Assembly: GCA_020636095.1 (NCBI GenBank)
Contig: JACJYN010000002.1
Span: 1,240,001-1,304,000, forward strand
Source: Lewinellaceae bacterium
GTDB taxonomy: Bacteria; Bacteroidota; Bacteroidia; Chitinophagales; Saprospiraceae
Reading direction: 5' to 3'
Length of the DNA stretch: 64,000 bases
Shown: positions 43,268-51,878 of the stretch, one piece after another
Layout of the letters: every line of letters begins with the position of its first letter
How positions within the stretch are numbered: the first letter of the stretch is position 1
Program-made: the position numbers and the translations under genes
The notes under the pieces: model-generated
What the model was told of the DNA's origin: nothing
Seen by the model: the letters and a program-made list of their open reading frames with translations, nothing else
Databases searched by the model: none

Positions 43268-43720
43268 ATGCATCGGGTCTCCACTAATCTGACACTGTTT
43301 TACAAGTTCTTCATACCGGTCTTCTGGATCGTTTTCTTTGGTGCGCTGACCATAGCCGTGCTGTCTTATTCCTTTGAGTACATCGGCGATATGCCCGCCC
43401 GAACCTTCCGCATCGGTATCGTCTTTTTTTACCTCTCCGGCCTGCTGCTCCTCGCCTTCACTCTGATGCGGCTGAAACGGGTCGAAGCGGACGAGCACTT
43501 CTTCTACGTCACCAACTACTTCAAAACAGCGCGCTATCCTTTTCACAGTATTGAGCAGGTGATCGAAAGCAAGTTCTTTTTCTTTCGCTCCGCTACCATC
43601 CACTTTAAAGAGAAGGGCGTCTTTGGCCAGCGTATATTCTTCGTGCCCAGCACGCATCGCTTCCGGGATTTCTGGGAGGCCAACCCGGAATTGAGAGAAA
43701 AGTTGCTGGTGGAGGTTTAG
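43268..43720 (+). CDS. Small membrane protein with PH-like C-terminal part
   Basis: A 150-residue protein with two helices (FYKFFIPVFWIVFFGALTIA and IGIVFFYLSGLLLLAFTLM), then a cytoplasmic domain (ADEHFFYVTNYFKTARYPFH to the end) of alternating beta strands that recalls a bacterial PH-like domain. No close family is recognised. It follows tatC by 75 bp in the same direction and may be co-transcribed. Confidence 0.65.
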   Translation: MHRVSTNLTLFYKFFIPVFWIVFFGALTIAVLSYSFEYIGDMPARTFRIGIVFFYLSGLLLLAFTLMRLKRVEADEHFFYVTNYFKTARYPFHSIEQVIESKFFFFRSATIHFKEKGVFGQRIFFVPSTHRFRDFWEANPELREKLLVEV

Positions 43721-43887
43721 AGGGCTTCAAATTTCCGCACCGATAAACTTTACCTGAAAGCCTTCCCCGTAAAAGAAAAAATGCTATATTTAGTGCATTA
43801 GATCTTCGCATTTTTTATTCCCCATAGTGCTGACATTTTCAAACCTGGCTTAGTTCCAGAACCTACGGCAATTATAATCCAGCCTCT

Positions 43888-43911
43888 CAGTAGTGTTTAA
43901 AAACACTACTG
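43888..43911. promoter_or_regulatory. Perfect dyad upstream of the subtilase lipoprotein
   Basis: CAGTAGTGTTT-AA-AAACACTACTG, an 11-bp perfect inverted repeat with a 2-bp centre, lies 46 bp before the ATG of the subtilase lipoprotein gene. Its size and position fit an operator for a dimeric regulator. Confidence 0.5.
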
Positions 43912-43956
43912 CATTGCACTATTACATCAGATTGTATTGTCACAAAAAATCTGATC

Positions 43957-45324
43957 ATGAGAAAATTTAGTAATGTTTGTTTTAGCGCCGCCCTTCTGGT
44001 CGTTCTGGCGGTATTGTTTGCAGGTTGCCCCTCAGTTGAACCGCCTCTTTCTTATCAATGCAGTGGCTTTATTGCGGTACCCCTCACTTCCGAAGGGCCT
44101 AACGGGTTGGTAAAGAATGTACCCTACGTATGTAATGAGATCATTCTGGACCCAGCCAACCGTAAAATAGAGGGCTGGAAGGCTTTTCTGGCGAAGGAAG
44201 GCTTTGTCAGAAAAGATACCTGCTCCTGTGAAAATAAGCTGGAATTGTGGCGCTATGACACCGCCGGCGATTTCAACGTCATCGGCATAGTTAAGGACCC
44301 TCCGCCGGAAGTAGATGCGATAGGAGACCCCAACGGGCCAATAGGCGCTTCTTTGAATTACCTTTCTTCTCTTTCGCCGGCCGATGAAACCAAAAATGGA
44401 GACGAATTTCAAGTCCGGCCACCCACTACGCCTTGCAGGGAACTCAACCGGGTGAAAGTTGCCATCATCGACACCGGAGTCGATACAGTAGTTGATATTT
44501 CTGATAATGCCTTGCTTCAGTTCGGTTGGAAAAAGGCAGGAACAAGCGGCCGGTGCCCCATGCCCCATACCTTTGGTTATCATATCCCTGAGCCTCCTCT
44601 TGAACCGGAGGACAATCACGGGCACGGAACCTCCGTGAATGGGGTTGCCACAGGTGTCCCGTACTATAATGCCCCTCGCCTGAATTTGCCTCTGGAATTC
44701 CTGAATATTAAGATCACGCCCGATATTTCCGGCTCCGGATCCCTGTTTGACGGCTTGTGCGGAATATATCATGCCATTAAAGAACGCGCCAATGTTATCA
44801 ATGTAAGCTGGGGCTACATGGGCAACCTGGATAATGAGGAAATCCCCTTGATTGATAATTGCCTGAGCGCCGCGGCGGACAGCAATATTATCGTGGTGGC
44901 CGGTATGGGAAATGATACGGCCAACCTCAACGGATACGCTAAATTCCTGCCGGCAAGCCGCGCGGAAGCCCACCCTAATGTTATTTCGGTAGGAGCGGTG
45001 GATAACTCGGGCAACAGAGCGGTTTTTTCCAACTGGAGCACTAACCAGAACGAAATGACCCTTACCGCGCTCGGTGTTGATGTGATTAGTGCTTACCCGA
45101 AAAAACTACATAATCCTCCCACCGGCATATCTATGCAATCCGGCACTTCGTTTGCAGCGCCTTTCGTTACCCGGACGGTAGCCGCTATTTGGAGTCTGGA
45201 CCCGGCGAGGCCCATCGATCAAGTGATATCACTCATAGAAAGCACTGCGGACAACAACGGAGGAGGCTATCTTATCCTCAATCATCAGAATGCGGTGGCG
45301 GCAGTTTGCAATGATCTCCAATAA
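43957..45324 (+). CDS. Subtilisin-like (S8) serine protease, lipoprotein
   Basis: A 455-residue S8 peptidase with a lipoprotein signal ending in VLFAGC (Cys24). Catalytic residues: Asp172 (VAIIDTGVD), His223 (NHGHGTSVNG) and Ser398 (SGTSFAAPFV); the oxyanion Asn is likely in AGMGNDTANL. The N-terminal 150 residues are a Cys-containing module of unknown fold (CSCENKLELWRY), perhaps a prodomain. It is exported and anchored. The CHAT lipoprotein gene follows 88 bp later in the same direction, with a strong stem-loop between; the two are probably one operon. Confidence 0.9.
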   Translation: MRKFSNVCFSAALLVVLAVLFAGCPSVEPPLSYQCSGFIAVPLTSEGPNGLVKNVPYVCNEIILDPANRKIEGWKAFLAKEGFVRKDTCSCENKLELWRYDTAGDFNVIGIVKDPPPEVDAIGDPNGPIGASLNYLSSLSPADETKNGDEFQVRPPTTPCRELNRVKVAIIDTGVDTVVDISDNALLQFGWKKAGTSGRCPMPHTFGYHIPEPPLEPEDNHGHGTSVNGVATGVPYYNAPRLNLPLEFLNIKITPDISGSGSLFDGLCGIYHAIKERANVINVSWGYMGNLDNEEIPLIDNCLSAAADSNIIVVAGMGNDTANLNGYAKFLPASRAEAHPNVISVGAVDNSGNRAVFSNWSTNQNEMTLTALGVDVISAYPKKLHNPPTGISMQSGTSFAAPFVTRTVAAIWSLDPARPIDQVISLIESTADNNGGGYLILNHQNAVAAVCNDLQ

Positions 45325-45334
45325 TTACAAATAA

Positions 45335-45385
45335 AGCTACGGGTGAGGCAGCGGAGGCCGAATTTCTGCTGCCCCACCCGTAGCT
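45335..45385 (+). other. Strong stem-loop between subtilase and CHAT genes
   Basis: 18-nt arms starting AGCTACGGGTGAGGCAGC pair with one G-U-type mismatch around a 15-nt loop. No T-run follows, so it is not a typical terminator. It may be an RNA-stability or attenuation element between two genes in the same direction. Confidence 0.55.
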
Positions 45386-45412
45386 ATGCACCGCAATACT
45401 AACCCCCAACAA

Positions 45413-48250
45413 ATGTCAAAAACGCTTCTTTTTTCCGCCCTCTTGCTGATCAGTTTTTCAGCCTGTAAACAGGAACCAGCCCCTCCCCCCTGCCCTACTT
45501 CCCTGGAAACAGGCCTGTCCGTTTTGCTGGCAGGGCTAGCCGAAGGCGCCATCCGCCCGGATTCCGCCATCCTGCTGTTGAGCCTGGCCCGCCCGGAATT
45601 GGAAACCTGCAAAGGATTCAAAAAAGATTCTCTTCTGGCTTCCCTGCTCGATGAACTTGGCAAGAAGCTGCTCCATGGCAAACCTGTAGATTCCGAGTTG
45701 TATTCCCGGCAGGCGCTGATGATTCGAAAGCAGTTATTCGGCGACTCCCTGCACAAAGACGTTTTAAGAATGTACTACAACATCGGTTCTGCCCATCTAC
45801 TCCGAAAAAATTACCACCAGGCCATCTCCTACTTCGATTCAGCCAGTGTCCGGCCTATTGCCGAGTTGCCTCAGCTATTCGTCTACGGCAAATTAAAGAT
45901 CGGGCAAGCCTATTTGGAAATCGGAGAGTTGAACAATGCCCTTTTTTACTTTCAGCTGGCTTCCGACAGCATGAAAGCTTACCCCCGAAGCGAAGGAAAA
46001 CGCCTCGAACTGATAACGGCATTTGCCTCCTGCTACCGTTTATTGCGGGAATACGACAAGGGCGTAAAAAAGGCCAGTGAAGAACTAAGCCCGGAAGTGC
46101 TGCTGGCCAAAGGCGACGCATTAGCCGACCTCTGCCTGGTGTTGGGCAATATATGGCAAGACTCCCTGCTGGATAGCAATCAGGAACAGGCCCGGCAGCA
46201 GGCTGTTTTTTACACCCAACAAGCATTGTCTTTCTACCAGGAGCGGCCGGAAGGGCCGGATATGGAAGAAAGGGTATCCATTGCCGGAGGCAACCTGGGC
46301 GAACTTTACCGGCGGGTGGGGCATTTTCAAGCGGCCGTAGACGTGCTGACCTCTGGCCTTAATTTCCTGAAGGGCAGGGATGCCCAGAGTGGCCTTTTCG
46401 CTCAATTGTATACCAATCGGGGCGAAGCCTATGCGGACCTGAAGAGGTATGAAGCAGCGTTGGTTGACTATGACTCGGCGCTGGCCCGGCTCATTCCTGC
46501 TATCCGAAACAAAGAGCAGGGCGCTTTACCATCGATTCAGGCCTATAGCGGAAATCGAAAAGACCTGATGGCCCTACTCGCCGACATAGCCTTAACCAAC
46601 CTGGCTCTGTTTGAAGAAAAAGAGGAAGATACCGCATTACTAAAAAAGGCGGTGGCTGCCTATGATACCTTGTACCAGCTTATTAATCTGGTGCGAGGGG
46701 ATTTTATCAGCGACGACGCCAAACTGGAACTGGCGGCCGGGTCCCGGGAAATACTGGGCAAGGCCTTTCAGGGCTGCCTGAAACTCTACCAAAAAACCAA
46801 TGATCCCCGGTATAAGGAACAGGCCTTCCGGATTTCTGAACAAAGCAAGGCTTTTGTATTACTGGAAGCCGCTCGTTTGAAAAACGTGAGTAGTATGCTT
46901 CCGGAATCTGACCGTCAGAGGGAAGAAGAATTACTGCTGGCCCGGGCAGAGATCGAGGGCCAGTTACTGCAGGCCTGGAAGGACCCGGCTGAAAAAAAGA
47001 GGCTTGAAAAGAGCCTGGCCCGCAATTTCGAACAGATTCGCCTTTACCAGCAACAACTCAAAGAAGCACACCCCCGGTATCACGCCCTCAAGTACCAGGG
47101 GGCCGGCCTTTCCAGTGTGGCCATCCGCGAGGGCCTCCTGGACAAAGGCCAGTCCCTGATCGAATATTTCTATCAGGATTCCTTCCTGTATATTTTTCTG
47201 CTGTCCCGGGAATCTATCGAATTACAAACCGTGGCCATCCCCCCCCAACAGATGGCCCGCCAGATAAACCGTTTCCGGGAGATTCTGGAACGAGGCCGCC
47301 CGGGAGAGGTGGAGCAGGAAGCTGAATTTTGCCAGTTGGCCTACAGCTTGTACCAATATTTGCTGGCCCCGGTGGAAAACAGGCTGAGCGAACGGCTGAT
47401 CATCATCCCTGCCGGCCCGTTAAACAACCTTCCCTTTGAGGCCTTATTGAAAAAAATAGATTCGGGCGGTATACCGCAGCAGATCGCAAAAAACAATTTT
47501 GTCCTTTTCAATCACGCTATCAGTTACTGCTTTTCCGCCAATCTCCTTTCACTGATGCAATCCGGCCCAAAACGTCCTTCCCGGCGCAAGGGGGTGGCTA
47601 TATTTGCCTCGGCCTTCAGCCACGGCCTAAGCCAGGGCGCCGATCGTTCAGAACTTCCACCCGCTCTGTTACGGGCCCTGCCTTTCCTTACCCCCCTGGG
47701 CATCAATCAGAACGAGGAAGTGAACCAGATTCGGCAAAACATCCGAAAAGTGACGCTTTATGAAAATGAGGCCGCCAGTAAAAAGGCATTTCTGAAGGCC
47801 TGCCAGGAATTTTCGATCATTCACATACCCACTCATGGTATCCTCAACGAACAAGACCCGGGGTACAGCTTCATTTCTTTCTCTCAACTGGGTGAAGAGA
47901 TCGACCTTTCTGAGTTGCTCTTTGTAAAGGATTTGTACGCTCAACACTGGGAGGGGCTGGACCTCATTTTTCTTTCAGCCTGTCAGACGGCTTCCGGCCG
48001 GTTTATGGAAGGAGAGGGTAACATCAGCCTGGCCCGGGGTATGGCTTACACCGGAGTGAACAGCCTGGCCACCACTCTTTGGAATGTCCCTACGGCAGCC
48101 AAATCGAAAATAGCGCCTGCGTTCTACCTTCACTTCCTCCAGGAGGGCCAACCCAAAGATGTAGCCCTGGCCGAAGCCAAGCGAAGCGTCGCCCGGCAGT
48201 ATCACCCCAAGGATTGGGCGGGCCTGATTCTGATCGGCAGTTCGAAATGA
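45413..48250 (+). CDS. TPR-CHAT domain lipoprotein (caspase-like)
   Basis: A 945-residue lipoprotein (signal MSKTLLFSALLLISFSAC, lipid Cys18). Residues about 60-480 are TPR-type repeats (YYNIGSAHLLRKNYHQAISY, NLGELYRRVGHFQAAVDVLT, LYTNRGEAYADLKRYEAALV). A helical segment follows (REEELLLARAEIEGQLLQAW). Residues about 560-945 form a CHAT domain with the catalytic dyad His808 (HIPTHGILN) and Cys857 (FLSACQTASG), both intact. CHAT proteases are clan CD relatives of caspases and separase; some act in gasdermin and CRISPR-linked defence. Here it is predicted in the cell envelope, beside a subtilase. The ATG at 45413 begins the signal. Confidence 0.93.
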   Translation: MSKTLLFSALLLISFSACKQEPAPPPCPTSLETGLSVLLAGLAEGAIRPDSAILLLSLARPELETCKGFKKDSLLASLLDELGKKLLHGKPVDSELYSRQALMIRKQLFGDSLHKDVLRMYYNIGSAHLLRKNYHQAISYFDSASVRPIAELPQLFVYGKLKIGQAYLEIGELNNALFYFQLASDSMKAYPRSEGKRLELITAFASCYRLLREYDKGVKKASEELSPEVLLAKGDALADLCLVLGNIWQDSLLDSNQEQARQQAVFYTQQALSFYQERPEGPDMEERVSIAGGNLGELYRRVGHFQAAVDVLTSGLNFLKGRDAQSGLFAQLYTNRGEAYADLKRYEAALVDYDSALARLIPAIRNKEQGALPSIQAYSGNRKDLMALLADIALTNLALFEEKEEDTALLKKAVAAYDTLYQLINLVRGDFISDDAKLELAAGSREILGKAFQGCLKLYQKTNDPRYKEQAFRISEQSKAFVLLEAARLKNVSSMLPESDRQREEELLLARAEIEGQLLQAWKDPAEKKRLEKSLARNFEQIRLYQQQLKEAHPRYHALKYQGAGLSSVAIREGLLDKGQSLIEYFYQDSFLYIFLLSRESIELQTVAIPPQQMARQINRFREILERGRPGEVEQEAEFCQLAYSLYQYLLAPVENRLSERLIIIPAGPLNNLPFEALLKKIDSGGIPQQIAKNNFVLFNHAISYCFSANLLSLMQSGPKRPSRRKGVAIFASAFSHGLSQGADRSELPPALLRALPFLTPLGINQNEEVNQIRQNIRKVTLYENEAASKKAFLKACQEFSIIHIPTHGILNEQDPGYSFISFSQLGEEIDLSELLFVKDLYAQHWEGLDLIFLSACQTASGRFMEGEGNISLARGMAYTGVNSLATTLWNVPTAAKSKIAPAFYLHFLQEGQPKDVALAEAKRSVARQYHPKDWAGLILIGSSK

Positions 48251-49087
48251 TCACCGAACGGCCAGGAACCGAAGCGGATGGGACAAGTCGTTATACAGGC
48301 TTTGCGCCGCACGCCGGGCCTCGTCTCCCGCATCTGAATCCTCCACCAAGGCCTGCAGGCCGGCGAGGATTTCCTGCCGGCTGTGGCCGGCGCCCAAATT
48401 GGCCAATTGTAAGTTGAGCTGAACCGGGCCGGCAAGAGAGGTATAGCTGACCTGGGGCAGTATCCCCTCATTGGCCAGGCACTGTTCAAACCCGGCTATA
48501 GCTTGCTCAAACTGCCCATTTTTCAGTTGCCAGTGAGCGAGGTAATAGTCGGCCATGCAAAAACCGGCACAACCATCCGCCAGGGCCTTCAGGCTATCCA
48601 CGCCTCCTTCCGTATTACCGCAATAGAAGCCGGAAGCCACTTTTACCCCTTCCTCCGGATTCGTGGGGGAAGGCGCTTCGCCGGCGTATCCGTAGCAATA
48701 CGCTTCGATGAAATAACGCTGGATCAGCTTACCGGCCGGCTCCTGTGTGAGGTTGGCTACTATCATCATACCGGCTAATAGGGTAAAAAGAAGGCCAAAA
48801 CTGGTTTTCCAGGGGCCGTAATAAAAGAAGGCAAACCGCAACCGGTCGAAAAAATTTAAGCGGGGCTCGGGTAGCGAGCCCTTTTCCCGGCGTATCTTAT
48901 CCAGCATTTCTTTCCATTTCCCCTCCTGTTCAAACGCTGTTTTATCCATAGATAAGGCTTCCTTGAGAAAAGTTTCCCGCAGCGCCTCCTGTTGTTCAAG
49001 AGCGGATTCGAAAGCCAGGCGTTCCCGGCGGTTCATGGCTCCTTGCAGGTAGGCTTGGGACTGGTTCCGGTAATCTTGGTTTTTCAT
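48251..49087 (-). CDS. Single-pass membrane protein, putative anti-sigma factor
   Basis: A 278-residue protein: a cytoplasmic N-terminal helical region (YLQGAMNRRERLAFESALEQ, about 10-85, with the pattern of anti-sigma zinc-less N-domains), one membrane helix (SFGLLFTLLAGMMIVANLT, about 96-114) and a periplasmic TPR-like part (CMADYYLAHWQLKNGQFEQA, about 175-275) with extra cysteines (CYGY, YCGN, CAGFC). The gene starts 13 bp after the sigma-factor stop, so the two are one operon; anti-sigma function is inference from that arrangement. Its stop codon directly abuts that of the convergent CHAT gene. Confidence 0.75.
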   Translation of the reverse strand: MKNQDYRNQSQAYLQGAMNRRERLAFESALEQQEALRETFLKEALSMDKTAFEQEGKWKEMLDKIRREKGSLPEPRLNFFDRLRFAFFYYGPWKTSFGLLFTLLAGMMIVANLTQEPAGKLIQRYFIEAYCYGYAGEAPSPTNPEEGVKVASGFYCGNTEGGVDSLKALADGCAGFCMADYYLAHWQLKNGQFEQAIAGFEQCLANEGILPQVSYTSLAGPVQLNLQLANLGAGHSRQEILAGLQALVEDSDAGDEARRAAQSLYNDLSHPLRFLAVR

Positions 49088-49100
49088 TTTGTGATACGGT

Positions 49101-49685
49101 TTAGTCTTCGAATAAGCCGCTCGGATCACCTCCCAGTAGTGCTCTGAACTTTCTTTTACATCGCGAGAGTAAAGAGGAAATAGATGTTTTACTGACTTCG
49201 TAGTTTTGCTCCTTCAACCGGCGCGCCAGCTCGCCGTGATTTGCTACCGGCGGCTCTTCAAAAAAGAACAGCCAAAGCAATACTTCACACTGCCCCCCTA
49301 GCTTTGCCAGGCAAGCCTTCACTTTCTCCTGGCGAACCTGGCTGGATGGGCTGTGATATAATTTGACCAATACGTCCATGATCGTGGCCGCTCTTTGAGT
49401 TTCCCGCCGGTACTCTTCGCAAATATTCCGGCAAATATTCCGGATATAGCCTCTACAGTTCTTTTTAGGGCCCCGGCCGTCCCGTATCTCGGTAACCAGC
49501 CTCAGAATCGCTTCATACAACAGGTCTTCCCAACTGATAATACTGGAAAGCTGCCGGTACCGGCTGTAGAAATATTTCGCAGTTTTGCGAAATTCAAGGT
49601 CTTCCACCAGCAAAGCCATTCCCTCCGCCACCCCTTCCTCCCCGCCGTTTCTCATCTTGTCGATAATCGTTTTGCATTTATTCAT
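49101..49685 (-). CDS. ECF-type RNA polymerase sigma factor
   Basis: A 194-residue sigma-70 family protein. Region 2 is WEDLLYEAILRLVTEIRDG followed by RGYIRNICRNICEEYRRETQ; region 4 is divergent (LGGQCEVLLWLFFFEEPPVA, then HGELARRLKEQNYEVSKTSI and SSLLSRCKRKFRALL). The extended spacing and the GxCxxLL motif in region 4 are like the CHAT/TPR-associated sigma factors that occur repeatedly in Bacteroidota. The next gene is a membrane protein that could hold it inactive. The target could be the convergent subtilase-CHAT operon (inference). Confidence 0.85.
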   Translation of the reverse strand: MNKCKTIIDKMRNGGEEGVAEGMALLVEDLEFRKTAKYFYSRYRQLSSIISWEDLLYEAILRLVTEIRDGRGPKKNCRGYIRNICRNICEEYRRETQRAATIMDVLVKLYHSPSSQVRQEKVKACLAKLGGQCEVLLWLFFFEEPPVANHGELARRLKEQNYEVSKTSISSLLSRCKRKFRALLGGDPSGLFED

Positions 49686-50002
49686 GTCCTTGTTACTGAT
49701 ATAGTGAAGCAGAGCATGGAAATTAAACTCGAAAGAGGAAAATAATTAAAAATTAATGAGTGGTTGTTTAAATGTGGCTTTATTCTGCACCAATATAATA
49801 AATGCACCTAAAACCCAAAAAACCGTTAGCCCTGTATAACCCCTTTTGCCCTTTTGTTGTAATCCCTGAAACCCCTATCCCTTCACCTCGCTGAGCAGCA
49901 ATCGCTTTTGGCTTTTTTGCCGGAGTGATTGCCTCAGCCGAGGTTGGGGGTAGCCCTTCTCCCGCTGCCCGAAAAAGGCACATCAAAAACCTAAAATTAT
50001 AC
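49686..50002. other. Promoter-side gap of the sigma-factor gene
   Basis: Non-coding 317 bp. It presumably holds the promoter of the sigma factor operon. A 68-codon minus-strand frame (49780-49986) is low-complexity and unsupported. The gap ends at the MITE starting at 50003. Confidence 0.4.
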
Positions 50003-50163
50003 GTAACTATTCAGCAATTCGCAGTTCGCTATTCGCAGTTCGCAAGAACCTGCCCAAAACTGGGCTTAAAGCAAAGAACTGGTTCATCAAGCCTGGATTC
50101 CTGCTTTTAAGGGCATTGCAGAGCGAATAGCGAACTGCTAAAAGCGAACTGCTGAATAGTCAC
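50003..50163. mobile_element. MITE-like insertion with 8-bp target duplication (AATTATAC)
   Basis: A 161-bp sequence with terminal inverted repeats GTAACTATTCAGCAATTCGC and its counterpart GTGACTATTCAGCAGTTCGC (two mismatches of 20). Perfect direct repeats AATTATAC flank it at 49995-50002 and 50164-50171. No ORF inside. Inner sequence repeats AGTTCGC units. The element appears to have been moved by a transposase that makes 8-bp duplications; the GTAA terminus recalls IS66-type ends, which is only a hint. Confidence 0.8.
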
Positions 50164-50260
50164 AATTATACTTCAGAAAACCAACACCCCCGAAATAAAA
50201 AAGCCATTAATATGAATAGTTGACGTACCCAGGTTAACTCTTTATCTTGAGGCCGGAAAT

Positions 50261-50371
50261 GTGTGTATCCCAAATTGCACTTTTTGCATGGCAGTGGATT
50301 GGTAAGCCCGCAGCAAAGCGAAGGGATTGCTAAGCCTTTCAGAGGCTGACTGTGCAATTTGGGATACACAC
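50261..50371. mobile_element. MITE with perfect 20-bp inverted repeats and 8-bp target duplication (CCGGAAAT)
   Basis: A 111-bp element with perfect terminal inverted repeats GTGTGTATCCCAAATTGCAC, flanked by the direct repeat CCGGAAAT at 50253-50260 and 50372-50379. It has no ORF. It is a textbook non-autonomous insertion and is only 90 bp from the previous one. Confidence 0.88.
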
Positions 50372-50485
50372 CCGGAAATTAATGCCTACCTCTTTTGAGT
50401 ATATTTGAAGTGTCAGCTTACTTTCAAGGTAAGATACCTGATGATCTTCAACGTCAAATGAGCATTCTGGAAATAAATTCAGAAA

Positions 50486-51772
50486 CTATTCCTTATACAC
50501 TTTCCCCTCCTTCATCACGAACGCTACCTCCAGCAACGTCTCGATCTTCTCCAGCGGGTTATCCTTCACAGCGATGATATCCGCCAGCTTACCCGCTTCG
50601 ATGCTGCCCAACCGATCGGAAATGCCAAGCAATTCGGCGGATGTAAGCGTAGCGGAACGGATGGCATCCATCGGGGGCATACCGGCTTCCGTCATATAGA
50701 TAAACTCCTTGGCATTATCTCCATGGGGCGAAACGCCGCTGTCGGTCCCGAAGGCGATCTTCACGCCCTTTTTATAAGCTTTCGCAAATGTCGCCTGAAT
50801 CTGCGGGCCGATGGCCAGGGCTTTGGGTACGATGATAGCGGGAAAGTAGCCTTCCACTTTGGCTTTCTCGGCTACGAACTTGCCGGCGGAAATGGTCGGT
50901 ACAAAATAGGTCCCCTTTTCCTTCATCAGATCCATTACCTCTTCCGTCATCATGGTGCCGTGTTCGATACTGGTAATACCCGCCAGCACCGCCCGCTTCA
51001 TACCTTCGGGGCCGTGAGCGTGGGCGGCCGTTGTCATGCCGTAATCCTTGGCGGCCTGTACGATGGCGCTGGCCTCTTCCAGGGTAAACTGAGGGTTGCT
51101 GCCATCCTTGGCCAGGCTGAGCACCCCGCCGGTGGCGGTGATCTTGATGAGGTCGGCCCCGTTCTGGTAGCGCTGGCGGACGGCTTGCCAGGCTTCGTCC
51201 GGCCCGTTAATCACGCCCACTTCCGGGCCGGCGTAGTCCATCAACCCCTTGCGGGCCCCGTTGGTGGGGTCGGCATGGCCGCCGGTGGTGCCGATGGCCT
51301 TTTCGGCAGTGAAGATGCGCGGGCCGTCCACATAACCCTGGTTAATGGCGTTGCGCAGGGAGACGTTGACACCCGAGCCGCCCAGGTCGCGCACGGTGGT
51401 GAAGCCGGCCATCAGGGTGCGGCGGGCGTATACGGTGGCTCGCAGCGCCACATCGGCGTCGCTGAGCCGGAAGCGGTCCAAATAGCTATTGGGGTTGCTC
51501 TCCCCTTCGATGTGCACGTGCATGTCCATCAGGCCGGGCAGTACGGTTTTGTTCTTTAGGTCAATGGCCGTTGCTCCATCCTCGGCTTTGGTGTAGCCGT
51601 CTCGGATTTCCCTGATCGTTTTGCCGTCGACGATGATGGTCACTTCTTCCCGCACCTGGCTGCTGACTCCGTCGATCAGGCGGCCGCAGTGCAGGTACTG
51701 CAATTGAGCAGTGGTAGTATAGGTTGTGAAAATAAAGAGAAAGGCAAACAGAATTTGCTGGGTCAATTTCAT
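50486..51772 (-). CDS. Exported amidohydrolase, imidazolonepropionase-like
   Basis: A 428-residue exported hydrolase (signal MKLTQQILFAFLFIFTTYTT). It has the composite amidohydrolase fold: GLMDMHVHIEGESN (metal His pair, about 72-85), a GFTTVRDLGGSG strand, KITATGGVLS with the candidate carbamylated Lys, AAHAHGPEGM, IEHGTMMTEEVM and FGTDSGVSPHGDN (late Asp). Such proteins include dipeptidases and prolidases (for example Sgx9260-like enzymes). Substrate is unknown. The ATG at 51772 starts the signal peptide. Confidence 0.9.
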   Translation of the reverse strand: MKLTQQILFAFLFIFTTYTTTAQLQYLHCGRLIDGVSSQVREEVTIIVDGKTIREIRDGYTKAEDGATAIDLKNKTVLPGLMDMHVHIEGESNPNSYLDRFRLSDADVALRATVYARRTLMAGFTTVRDLGGSGVNVSLRNAINQGYVDGPRIFTAEKAIGTTGGHADPTNGARKGLMDYAGPEVGVINGPDEAWQAVRQRYQNGADLIKITATGGVLSLAKDGSNPQFTLEEASAIVQAAKDYGMTTAAHAHGPEGMKRAVLAGITSIEHGTMMTEEVMDLMKEKGTYFVPTISAGKFVAEKAKVEGYFPAIIVPKALAIGPQIQATFAKAYKKGVKIAFGTDSGVSPHGDNAKEFIYMTEAGMPPMDAIRSATLTSAELLGISDRLGSIEAGKLADIIAVKDNPLEKIETLLEVAFVMKEGKVYKE

Positions 51773-51878
51773 GGTTTGGATGTTTTTATCTTTGCCATGA
51801 AGGTACCTAAACAATAGCGTTTCTGGTTACTGGTTTCGTCCCGAAAATAACGTCAGGCCTGAGAGCATCTTTGAAGAT

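Noticed and set aside
44032..44973. 313-codon antisense open frame
   Set aside because: It is opposite the subtilase lipoprotein with a complete catalytic triad.
49780..49986. 68-codon ORF upstream of the sigma factor
   Set aside because: Low-complexity, no motif, and it lies in the promoter region of the sigma-factor operon.
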